In this document: in pieces, positions 10,549 through 19,753 of the stretch
How positions within the stretch are numbered: position 1 is the first letter of the stretch
How the letters are laid out: each line of letters begins with the position of its first letter
Assembly: GCA_947069175.1 (NCBI GenBank)
Contig: CAMTDV010000018.1
Location: 47,194,869-47,258,868 of the forward strand
DNA from: Scalesia atractyloides
Taxonomy: Eukaryota > Streptophyta > Magnoliopsida > Asterales > Asteraceae
DNA length: 64,000 bases
Direction: 5' to 3'
Made by a program: the position numbers and the translations under genes
Notes under the pieces: model-generated
What the model was told of the DNA's origin: nothing
Database searches by the model: none
What the model saw: only the letters and a program-made list of their open reading frames with translations

Positions 10549-12357
10549 TCAATTTGCAGAAAGCTTGTGTGTTTTATAACTGCTACTGAAAGCTTTGTTC
10601 ACTGTCTCTACAAGCATCTGCTGTGATTCAATTATCATCTCCATTCTCTTCTTCTCCATTTCCAATCTGTACCTTTCTACATCTCTTATCATCTCAATCT
10701 TCTTATTCTCCATCTTTACAAACTTCTCAGCAAAACCCTTTATTTCCACCGCCAATTGGGCCGCCACCCCTTCTTCTCCGCCGCCATTCTCACCCCCCTC
10801 TTCCTCCTCCTCCTCGTCCTCCGCATTCTCCTGATAAAACGCCTTATGTTTGTGAACCACCGGCGTCCTCAACCCCCGAACAATCCTGCTTCCACCTTCG
10901 GTAAATCGCAGATTTCTAGTTAAATACCCATTCGGGACATGATGACTATGGTTCTGATTCTTAGCCCTGCTGCTTCTCTTGTTAACACGATATTCACCAT
11001 CACCATCATCGTTCTCCTCGTCGTCGTCTTCAACATTTTTCCGCTTTTTCCCATTTGAACTACTCGGTTTTTGGTACTCCACCAATGCCATAGACTGCGA
11101 CGACGAAATCGGCAACGGCCCTTTCTCCAAATTCTCCATCAGTTTAAAAAAATTCCAAGCAGTCGCTTTGGACCGAGGTTTACCCCGCTCTGCACGGTAA
11201 CGCTTACGCAGCTTTTCAAGCTTGTGACGACATTGTTTCGACGTCTTCGTGGGCTCATCATACCCGCAACGAGCAGCAACCGTGATCGCTACTTCCTCCC
11301 ACTGTCCAGCCTTCAAAGGTCCTTTTTTCAAAGAGTACCATTTTTCTTGATAAGCTTGAATCAAGTTTGCAGTTTCCTGGTGAGTCCATGGTGAGATTTG
11401 TGGTTTAATATTAATTGGTGAAGAACTGGCTGCCACGTGGATAAGTGGTACTCCTAGTGGTGGTGTTACGGTGGTGATGGGTGATCCGGTGGTTAACGGT
11501 GGTGATGGAGAGGGGTTTTTGGCTGATTGATTTGGTTTAGGGCTAGGGTTTGTTTCGATATTTGCAGGTGAAGATGGAGATGGAGATTCATGATTTAAAT
11601 TAGGGTTAGGGTTAGGGTTTTCATGAAAATTAGGGCTTTGGATAGGATCATCAGGTGTTGCTAATGGCGGTTGCTTTGAAAGAGGAGATTCGTGATCTGA
11701 CGTAGGGTTAGGGTTTGTTGTATGATAATCAGGAGTTTCCGTCGGTGGTGTTAACGGTGACGGTGATGGCTGTTGCTTATGTTCATGGTTAGGGCTAAAG
11801 TTTTCCGGTGGTTGTTCGGTTTCTATCGGTGGCGGTGATGGCGGTAGGAGAGAGGAAGACGGTGGCGGTGGCGAAGGTTGTTGATGGTCGAATTGAAGCG
11901 GAGGTTCCTGGTGGTCTTCAACGTGTTCCAGCGGTGGAGGTGACAGCGGACGCGGAGGTTCCTGATGGCCTTCAACGTGTTCCGGCGGTGGAGGTGGATG
12001 GCGGTGGGGAGAGTTTTCCGGTGGTTGTGGCGGCGAAGAAGGTGAAATTGAGTTTGTGAATTGGTGGTGGTGGTCTAGGTATTCAATTGGTAACGGCGGA
12101 AGCGGAGGTTCCTGGTTGCCTTCAAGGTGTTCCGGCGGAGGTGGTTGTTGGCGGTGGGGTGAGTTTTCCGGTGGTTGTGGCGGCGAAGAGGGTGAAATTG
12201 AGGTTGTGAATTGGTGGTGGTCTAGGTATTCAAGTGGTAACGGCGGTGACGGAACGGAGGGCTGATGCAGTGGAGAGGTGATCGGTGGTTGGTGGTTGTC
12301 GTTTTCTGGTTGTTGATGTGGTGAAATTGGGGGTGGAGACGGGGTGGTTGAAGCCAT
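10549..12357 (-). CDS. Trihelix (Myb/SANT-like) transcription factor, single exon
   Basis: A 602-residue intronless nuclear DNA-binding protein. The first 310 residues are Pro/His/Ser-rich and disordered, with an in-frame duplication of about 49 residues. A trihelix domain follows at about residues 320-415: SPWTHQETANLIQAYQEKW, then GQWEEVAITVAARCG and KTSKQCRHKLEKLRKRY, with the spaced aromatic/Trp residues of the fold. Next come basic patches (GKKRKN) and an acidic run (EDEEEEEEGG). A C-terminal coiled coil (about 540-585, many Glu/Lys/Met heptads) is typical of the SIP1/ASIL clade and probably mediates dimerisation. The start is the only Met before the domain at the open end of the frame. 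The closest Arabidopsis family member I recall is At3g24860, near EAF1, which fits this neighbourhood. The target is unknown. Confidence 0.9.
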   Translation of the reverse strand: MASTTPSPPPISPHQQPENDNHQPPITSPLHQPSVPSPPLPLEYLDHHQFTTSISPSSPPQPPENSPHRQQPPPPEHLEGNQEPPLPPLPIEYLDHHHQFTNSISPSSPPQPPENSPHRHPPPPPEHVEGHQEPPRPLSPPPLEHVEDHQEPPLQFDHQQPSPPPPSSSLLPPSPPPIETEQPPENFSPNHEHKQQPSPSPLTPPTETPDYHTTNPNPTSDHESPLSKQPPLATPDDPIQSPNFHENPNPNPNLNHESPSPSSPANIETNPSPKPNQSAKNPSPSPPLTTGSPITTVTPPLGVPLIHVAASSSPINIKPQISPWTHQETANLIQAYQEKWYSLKKGPLKAGQWEEVAITVAARCGYDEPTKTSKQCRHKLEKLRKRYRAERGKPRSKATAWNFFKLMENLEKGPLPISSSQSMALVEYQKPSSSNGKKRKNVEDDDEENDDGDGEYRVNKRSSRAKNQNHSHHVPNGYLTRNLRFTEGGSRIVRGLRTPVVHKHKAFYQENAEDEEEEEEGGENGGGEEGVAAQLAVEIKGFAEKFVKMENKKIEMIRDVERYRLEMEKKRMEMIIESQQMLVETVNKAFSSSYKTHKLSAN

Positions 12358-12607
12358 AAGGTGGAGTTGTGGTGGCGATAGTGGTTGGATAGTGCTGGGG
12401 AATGGGTGGGTGTAGGTGGTGGTAACTAATAATAAAAAAGAAGATAATAAAGTGATTGGTGGCTGGCTACTTCTAAAGTGCGCTTGGTAGTAGTAGGTGA
12501 CTAGGTGTCTAGTGCCTATGATATATCCAACATCTTAGGTCGGAGTATTCGACCCACCCGATGTGTCTATATTTTTTAGTCCTAGCAACAATGTTCAATA
12601 TGATAAA

Positions 12608-13578
12608 AAGTAAACTGCCATTTTGGTCCTTGAGATTTAAGCAGTTTTATCACTTTAGTCTAAATCTTAAAATTTTTATATTTGGGTGCATGTGGTTTCA
12701 ATTTTATTGCCATTTTGGTCTAAAAGTGAAATTAGGTCATATTTTTCAAATTAAATCATGCTATTTTGTCGTTTTCCTCAGGGGTAAAATAATCATTAAT
12801 TATTTAACCCCTCTATCTCATTACTCTCTCCATCTCTCTATCTTTCTCTCTTTTCCTCTTTCCTCTCTGCCGCCACACGCACCACCACCTGCCACACCCC
12901 TCTCGCACCACCAACCCACCACCACCTACCACCACCCTCTCGCACCAGCACCACCACCTGCCGCCGTCTTAACAACACCATTTTTAGCCATCAGCTTAGC
13001 CGGCAACCGACCAGCACCACTCTCAGACTCCATCTTCTTCTTCACAGAATCATCCTACAAACACCTCCCCGTCGTTAACCAACCTCCACCTCGAAATCCT
13101 AACTAACCTCCGACACCCCAACACCTTATCTTCCACTGCTGACCTTCACAACCACCACCCAAATGCAGTGCAAACCACCAATTCACTCTCCTTAGATACA
13201 CCACCGCAGGTGGCCGCTACAACAACCGCCATGCCACTGCTGCCGCCCCAACCACCTGTTTCGATTGCCTATCATTTCACTGGATTGCAGAAATTAGGGG
13301 TGTTGCTGCAACGATTCTGGAACAGTTTTCAGGGGTGTTAGAGAGAGAGAGACAGGGGTGTTAGAGAGGGAGAGAGAGAGAATGCTTAAATAACAATTTT
13401 GCCCCTAGGGAAAAGGACAAAATAGCAGGGGTTTTTTTGAGAAATCTAAGTTGAATTTGCTTTTGGACCAAAATGGCAATAAAACTGAAACCATAGGGAC
13501 CCAGATGCACAAACTTTGAGATTTGGACTAAAGTGGCAAAACTACCCAAACCTCAGGGACCAAAATGGCAGTTTACTC
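12608..13578. mobile_element. Mutator-type MITE / Pack-MULE candidate upstream of the trihelix gene
   Basis: A 971 bp element with long inverted ends. The left AGTAAACTGCCATTTTGGTC matches the reverse complement of the right end, and similarity continues for over 100 bp. The 9 bp direct repeat TATGATAAA (12599-12607 and 13579-13587) fits Mutator transposition. The middle (about 12880-13330) is much richer in C and in Pro/Thr/His-like codons than the surrounding AT-rich DNA, which suggests captured genic sequence. No complete protein is encoded. It lies about 250 bp upstream of the trihelix ATG, so it could affect that promoter. Confidence 0.8.
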
Positions 13579-13587
13579 TATGATAAA

Positions 13588-14055
13588 AGATAATAGTTAG
13601 GAAGGCATTTTTAGGGACAATTTCGGTCAAAACCAAACTACGAAAACATGGTGTCAATCTACCAAACCAATTATGCCCAAGGTGTGAAGCATATGCCGAG
13701 ACGGTAAGTGTGCAATGGCAAAAATAATACGGTGAAACGTATTCAGTTCGTTAAAGCTTTCAACTATAACGAAGTATAATACGTGTGATGATATAATGAA
13801 GATATTGGAGGCAATGACCGGGTCGAAAGAGTGGGAAAGTGACTGGCATGGTAATCATAACAACAATATGGCATTTATGGAATGCGAGAAACAATAAGAG
13901 TTTCAATAGTCATAATAGCTCAGGAGACAAAGTAACGGAGGAAATCAAGGTGGATTCGTATATAGTAACATTCCATGATGGTTTATAGTAACATTCCATG
14001 GGAAAGATGTGCGGATTTCAATGTTAGAGGCATTATTATATGATCAAAAAGTGGG
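13588..14055. other. Intergenic, nothing recognised
   Basis: Mixed sequence between the Mutator-type element and the nested LTRs. Contains a short repeat (ATAGTAACATTCCATG at about 13965 and 13985). No gene supported. Confidence 0.4.
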
Positions 14056-14942
14056 TGTAGTGTAACGCCCGGCTTTCTCGTACTTCCCATAATTGGAAAG
14101 CATCCCTTGTACTATTTCTAGAAACATTGTACTCTCTTTGTGTCACACCCCAACCGATGACGGAATCATCGGGGAGCGGCACTAGGCGAATCAGATATGC
14201 TCGAGAGAATCCATAACAACTATTTATGCGACAATATTTAAACATTCATTATCCCATACTAACAAACATATAATCCATAAACAATTATTACAAATATCCA
14301 AGTATCTCTCAAACAAACATAATTCGATCTTCCCTAGATTCTATTACATGCGTTTCTAAAGATGATATCCTACGTCCATTTGCTGCAAGCAGAATTCAAT
14401 AACCTGCAACATACGTTAAAATAATTTGTCAATACAAAAATGTATTGGCGAGCATACAAGTTTTGATATAATAGCATAGCAGATAAAAACATAGCGTATT
14501 TCCTCATACATAATCATGATTTATACAACACATAAACTCACAAGACAATTTCACATGTTATACTTGCTGAGAGCTCGCGCGTACGTCCTAGCTAAACCCC
14601 GTCGGATGAGAGCCCCTCTATAGTACTATACTAGCTAAGGTGGAGATAACGAAAAGTGCCATAGCTTACATGTTCTAACAATCACGTATAATATGTATAA
14701 CAGATATTCGCGTGTGATAATTCAGTTTAGTGTTCGATGTGTATGTTTTGATAAGAACGTATGTTACACCCAAAAGTGCGTTAAAGCGAAAATGGGTCAA
14801 GTATACTCACAGTTGGTGCGATTAAAGGGAGAGATGGAATCTGAGGGGAGTTGAGGAGAGCGTCGGATCAGCCTGCATACGCGAACGGAGGTACACCAGT
14901 CTCCGAAAAGCTGAAACGGTTAAGTTTGGGTTGAGCAGTAGG

Positions 14943-15287
14943 CAAGTTCGGGCGAACTTGTATGTAAACATACAAGTTCGAACGAACTTGTACTATTCTG
15001 CTGAGTTGTGAGTCAAGTTCGGGCGAACTTGTAAGATTTGTTTAAGGAATTGACAAGTTCAACATACAAGTTCGAACGAACTTGTACTATTCTGCTGAGT
15101 TGTGAGTCAAGTTCGGGCGAACTTGTAAGATTTGTTTAAGGAATTGACAAGTTCGGCCGAACTTGTGAAGTTTCCTAGGAAACTTTGCAATTTCGAGCGA
15201 ACTTGAGGGTTTTTGATGATGGTGTGAGTTGTTTTGACTCAAGTTCGGCCGAACTTGACCCTTAGAGGTCAAGTTCGAGCGAACTTG
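14943..15287. repeat. Palindrome array downstream of the TATA box in inner LTR 1
   Basis: At least eight copies of CAAGTTCGNNCGAACTTG begin at 14943, 14973, 15014, 15067, 15108, 15148, about 15240 and about 15270. The two central bases vary (GG, AA, GC, AG) while the arms are conserved. Several neighbours are 40-41 bp apart. Each copy is self-complementary, so it reads the same on both strands. Confidence 0.9.
14967..15154. repeat. 94 bp exact tandem duplication inside the palindrome array
   Basis: Bases 14967-15060 and 15061-15154 appear identical. The unit holds two palindromes and the CTGCTGAGTTGTGAGT spacer. It is absent from inner LTR 2, so it is a local, recent duplication. Confidence 0.9.
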
Positions 15288-15883
15288 ACTAAGGTGCTGC
15301 ACAAAAATCAGTTAAATCTCGAGCGAACTTGATGTTTTCGGGTCCAAAATCTTGCGTTTTCGCGTCGTTTGCTCAGGAAATCAAGTGTTCATCCCTCCAA
15401 CCCTGTGCTACTGAGCAAACTTAGGTCGGAGTAGAGCGGTTTTAGCCGTTTTACAAAAGCGTGAACTAATCTGGGCGAACTCGGGGTTCGTTCGGGTTAG
15501 TTCGGCTTGTGTAAACCAACATAAACGTTCTTGTGCTTCCAGATTGGGATCTTGAATGATAAATGCTTTGTTTCATATCAGGAAATGAACAAAACATCAT
15601 CAAAAGTCCGTATTTTGTGTAAAAATCATTGTTCAAAGGTTTTGCTCAGATCTAAGCATAGATCTAAGTGAAAAACAGAATTTTTATGTAAAAAGATGAA
15701 GATTTTCGTAAACAGAGAAGATTTGATGAAAACGAAGGCAATGCCTTGTGCAAAATCGTTGTAAAACGTTGATAAACATCGTTGTAGTTGAAATCGGGTT
15801 GATTCTTACTTAGAGAACAAAGGGTTTCAGTTGGAGAGCTCTAGGCGAACTTGCAGCAAGTTCAAATGAGAAAAGAAGCTGAG

Positions 15884-15891
15884 TATATATA
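15884..15891 (-). promoter_or_regulatory. TATA box of inner LTR 1
   Basis: On the minus strand CTATATATACTCAGC, directly comparable to CTATAAATACTCAGC in inner LTR 2. The shared CTCAGC downstream supports homology. Confidence 0.6.
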
Positions 15892-15904
15892 GAATCAGAC
15901 AAGT

Positions 15905-16018
15905 TCGCTCCAGATGAACCAAGTTCGGCCGGACTTGTCATCCAAGCTAACTTGTTGCTTGGTCTGGCTAGTCAAGTTCGGGCAAACTTGACCCTTCAAG
16001 TTCGGCCGAACTTGGCTG
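15905..16018. repeat. Palindrome cluster upstream of the TATA box in inner LTR 1
   Basis: Three copies of the same palindrome (near 15918, 15974 and 15998), the first two with one arm mutated. They lie on the U3 side of the minus-strand TATA box at 15884-15891. The same arrangement occurs in inner LTR 2. Confidence 0.8.
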
Positions 16019-16867
16019 TTGGGCCAAGTTTTCGTTTTCGTTTTTCTTGTTAAGTGTTCGTTGGGCGATGTAATCGCGTTATATAGTTACGTTAAGCGTT
16101 ATAAGCGTAGTATTAAGCGTTTTAGTCGATTAAATTAAGTTAAGATTCGATGAGATGAGCGAGGTAGCATGCGGCTTTGTTCCCAAGTCTTGCGAGAGTC
16201 GCGTTGTAGTTTAAGCGATCAGATAGCCTTGGAAACTTCACGCAAAGTTTGATAGTATTTAGTTTGTGCGAGATAAGCGCTATGTTAGTGTGATGTAATG
16301 CGTTGTGATGTGATATAGTGCAAAAATATGCGATGTAGCGTAATTAAGCGATTTAAATTACATTATGATCCGAATCTCTGGTGCTAGGCGTAACGAGAGT
16401 GACGAGCTTGCGAGGAAGCGGGTTGTTACACTTTGTAATCTTCTTTCGTTTCTATTTGTAATTTGAGACTATTGATCATAATGAGAACGAAACTATTTTA
16501 ATCATGTTTGAGCGTTATGTTATCCAAGAGACTTGATTCGTTGTTACTCAATGAAACTAGATACCCGTTAATCTAAATTATTTCAACTCGTTACAAATAT
16601 GATTACTCGCTCATTATTCAAATTAATTAATTAAATTAATTAAATTCTTTTTTTTTTGTTATTTACAATTTAGCAAGTTATTTCTTTTATATATATATAA
16701 TAATTTAGTAGACTAAGTAGTTTAATGGTGAAATGATATAAAAATAATAAAATCAAGGGTTTAATTGGTAATATACTGATTTTAAAACTTGCAGGGACCA
16801 TTTAGGAACATATCTATAAATGGTGTATATTTTTAAGTAAAAAAAAAATAAATAAATACTCAAAACC

Positions 16868-16937
16868 AGTGACCACGGGACTCGAACCCGGGTCACCCGG
16901 TTCACAAACACCCAAACAACCACTCCGCCAGGGCACT
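16868..16937 (-). other. tRNA-like sequence (SINE head or tRNA pseudogene) in the outer LTR
   Basis: On the minus strand it reads AGTGCCC ... GGTCACT, an acceptor-like stem with six of seven pairs. It has an A-box-like TGGCGGAGTGGTT and a strong B box (GGTTCGAGTCC) in a T-arm-like hairpin. The middle is too short for a normal anticodon arm, so a functional tRNA is unlikely. The plus-strand A-run at about 16841-16851 would be a 3' T-run in its orientation. A tRNA-derived SINE fragment is the likelier reading. Confidence 0.55.
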
Positions 16938-17078
16938 CACATCTGTTGGAACCCGGAGCGCAAAGGCCTTAAGCCTTCTTTCCCAGCGAATTTGAGCGGG
17001 TTTTGGGTTTGTTTTGAGTTTTAAACTTGTTTTAACATTAATTACTTCACCAAACCAAACCCAACCCTAATCCTTCCC

Positions 17079-17085
17079 TATAAAA
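17079..17085 (+). promoter_or_regulatory. TATA box of outer LTR
   Basis: TATAAAA followed by a C/A-rich leader at the position matching the TATA boxes of the two inner LTRs. It fixes the sense strand of the outer LTR. Confidence 0.55.
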
Positions 17086-18718
17086 CCCAAGCATAATCCA
17101 AGCCATTTTACACTATACAAATCATCAAAACACTCTCAAATCTTCCCCTAATCAGCTGCTAATTGCAAGTTCGAGCAGATTCTTCACCTTTCACAAAAGT
17201 GAGCATAACTCACACAAATCTTACTCGTTTTGCTTCATTCTTTTTCCACTTGCTTGGATTAACCTTAGGAACATTTCCATGGGTTTTCCATGGAAAACCA
17301 AGCTCTGGAATGTCCCGAAAAAGGCTCCAAAGTGGACTGTCCATTTCTGTTTTCATCTAAACTTGTTTAAACTATATCAAACTTGAGTCTAACTCATCTC
17401 ACACCTATGCCCGAATGCTTATAACCTCATATATGGTTAGTTAGGCTTAAAAACAAGGTTCAGACATGTTAAATCAGAGGTTAAAACCTCACAAACTTTC
17501 TGTTTTACCTGAGCATTAAGCTCACAAGTGATGTCAAGTCTTGAACTTGATGTTAGTGTGACTACCCGGTTAGCTTGGGCTATCTACAACTAAGTCCACA
17601 CATCACTTGATGATTTCTCGTTACTATCCCGATGTGGCTTGCTGGATGAAAGTAACACAACCCCATCTAGCCTTCAACTTAGGCTCATCGGGTTGTAGCT
17701 TACTTGACTACTTGATATAGTGATAAATATGTATCTCATTTCCTTATTATTATTAATCTTGTTCTTGACCCTCCTTGTTGTCTAAGACAACTTGTGTAGT
17801 GGTGAACTATGGAGGTACCTAAATGGGAGCTTGTTCTTCCTACCTCATGTATGAAATCCATGACTCAAAGAGGTGCCTAAATGGAGACTTTGATCTCCTA
17901 CCTCATACTTGACCTATATCTCATAATCTATATGTATATTCTATATAAACATACCTAAGTAACACGACTTAATGATAACTAAATAGTTACTTGTTAAGAA
18001 ACATGTTACATCATCAATGACCATACACTTGTTATGATTCTAACGGATCTTCCGTGAAAACACACCAAACCCTTGAGGTTCAAAAGTGCCAAGGATAAGT
18101 GTTATGAATACAAGATGATTACTTTCGTATAACGATTTTCATGTTATCTAAATTCCGAATCCATAATCTTCCGTTTACTTCCAATACTCATACACCTATG
18201 TTACTTCGTGTAGAAGGACGAGGTTCTCCAAACTTGTAACAACTCGAAATTTCGTTGTTAATTTGATTTCCGTGTATTTTGTTTGTATCTACCGTTGTAC
18301 TCCGAGATTTGATTATGGAAAAGTTTATGTTAAATAATTATGTTTTGTCACAATGATATCGCATCTAATCGCTTATTAAACTCAACGCTAACTCAAACTC
18401 AGTCACAAGTAACTATGTTACTTTAATAGCCGAGTGTGTTGTTGTACAATAACCACTTGTGCCATCACATCGCTTATCTTATCGCATCACAAAATGCAGT
18501 TAATTATGTGGAATTATGTTTTATTTATGTCATGTTTGTTATGTTATGATTCGCTATTGCTAAAACGCTCATACGCTCACGCAACTCGCTCTCCCTCAAA
18601 GCAATGGTAATATAACGCTTAACGCTTTGCTAAAACGCTTAATAAACCATCTAATACGAACCGAATCGCCAAACGAACGCCTAACACGAAAATAACGAAC
18701 AAAACCTAGCTCTTAGGC

Positions 18719-18890
18719 CAAGTTCGGCCGAACTTGGACATTCCAAGTTCGCCCGAACTTGCTCAGGCCATCAACACATCAAATATCACCCAAGTTCGCT
18801 CGAACTTAACCATTTTCAAGCAGAACTGGCCAAGTTCGCCCGAACTTATGCCAAGTTCGCTTGAAAAGGGGCAAGTTCTGCCGAACTTGA
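18719..18890. repeat. Palindrome cluster upstream of the TATA box in inner LTR 2
   Basis: About five copies or near-copies of CAAGTTCGNNCGAACTTG at roughly 18720, 18744, 18791, 18832 and 18872. The last ones have single mismatches. All lie in U3, 30-200 bp ahead of the TATA box. Confidence 0.8.
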
Positions 18891-18918
18891 TCCCAATCAG
18901 TCCATTCCTCACCTCACC

Positions 18919-18926
18919 TATAAATA
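18919..18926 (+). promoter_or_regulatory. TATA box of inner LTR 2
   Basis: TATAAATA followed by CTCAGCTCC; matches the homologous position in inner LTR 1. Palindrome copies lie on both sides. Confidence 0.65.
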
Positions 18927-19573
18927 CTCAGCTCCTCTCCTCATTTGAACTTGCTGTAAGTTCGCCCGAAACCCCCCAAAACCAAAAACCTTTGTTTTCC
19001 AAGTAAGAATCAACCCGTTTTCAAGCTACAACAACGTTTTACAACGATTTCTCATAAGGTTCTACCTTCGATTTCATCAAAACTCTTCTGTTTACGAAAA
19101 TCTTCATCTTTTTCTACAAACTTTTCTTTTTCACTTAGATCTACACTTAGATCTAAGTAAAACCTTTAAACATCGATTTTTACACAAATTACGGACTTAT
19201 GACGTATATTTCGTTCACTATGAAGTGGAACGAGGCGTTGTCAAGCAAAATCTCAGATCCGGAAGCACAAGGACGAAATCGTCACTTTGCACAAACTGGA
19301 CTAACCCGTACGAACCATCAAGTTTGCCCGGATTATTCCGAGTTTCTGTAAAATGGCTAAAACTCGCTCCAAAAGACCTCTCCAGCATAGGTTTTGCTCA
19401 GTAGCTTAAGGTTGGAGGGATGGATACTCGATTTCCTCAGCAAACAACGCGAAAACGCACGGTTTGGTGACCAAAACAGCCAAGTTCGCTCCAAATTGAT
19501 CAAGTTTGCTCGAAGTTGTCACATATTTGTGACCAACTTTGGCCGAACTTGTCAAATTCCCAAGAAATTCAAT

Positions 19574-19753
19574 CAAGTTCGCTCGAACTTGCATGATTTC
19601 CAAGGAAATCAGCCAAGTTCGCCCGAACTTGTCTTAAACCTCAGCAAAACAGGGCAAGTTCGCCTGAACTTGTCCAGTTTCTCAGGAAACCAGACAAGTT
19701 CGCCCGAACTTGTACCTCCAGTAAGTCAAAACAGTCAAGTTCGCCCGAACTTG
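19574..19753. repeat. Regular palindrome array downstream of the TATA box in inner LTR 2
   Basis: Five copies start at 19574, 19614, 19655, 19695 and 19736, that is every 40-41 bp. Spacers resemble each other (TCAGGAAA, CCAAGGAAATCA). Degenerate copies precede the array at about 19482-19550. Confidence 0.9.

Larger units (their letters stand above)
14141..16430 (-). mobile_element. Inner solo LTR 1 (minus), inserted in the outer LTR
   Basis: 2290 bp, from TGTCACACCCCAACCG to GGGTTGTTACA on the plus strand, between perfect 5 bp duplications CTTTG (14136-14140 and 16431-16435). Read on the minus strand it is collinear with inner LTR 2. It has a TATA box (15884-15891) followed by a GCTGAG-type leader and two groups of the 18 bp palindrome. 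No internal coding region is present. Termini, TSD and homology support a solo LTR. Confidence 0.85.

Noticed and set aside
10595..11394. Plus-strand open frames opposite the trihelix gene
   Set aside because: Shadows of a Pro/Ser- and Glu-rich coding sequence; no independent content.
11600..11621. Telomere-like (TTAGGG)3 run
   Set aside because: It encodes Asn-Pro repeats of the trihelix N-terminal tail on the minus strand and is too short; not an interstitial telomere.
12561..13106. 181-codon plus-strand open frame
   Set aside because: It crosses the left end of the Mutator-type element and is low-complexity; no start context or family match.
14943..15287. CRISPR-like regularly spaced repeats
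   Set aside because: Plant nuclear DNA, similar spacers, palindromes within an LTR; no cas genes.
15087..15302. Open frame with repeated QVRSNL/QVRPNL-like residues
   Set aside because: It is a translation of the palindrome array in a solo LTR; the same happens at 18734-19006 and 19394-19801. Both strands give similar peptides because the repeat is self-complementary.
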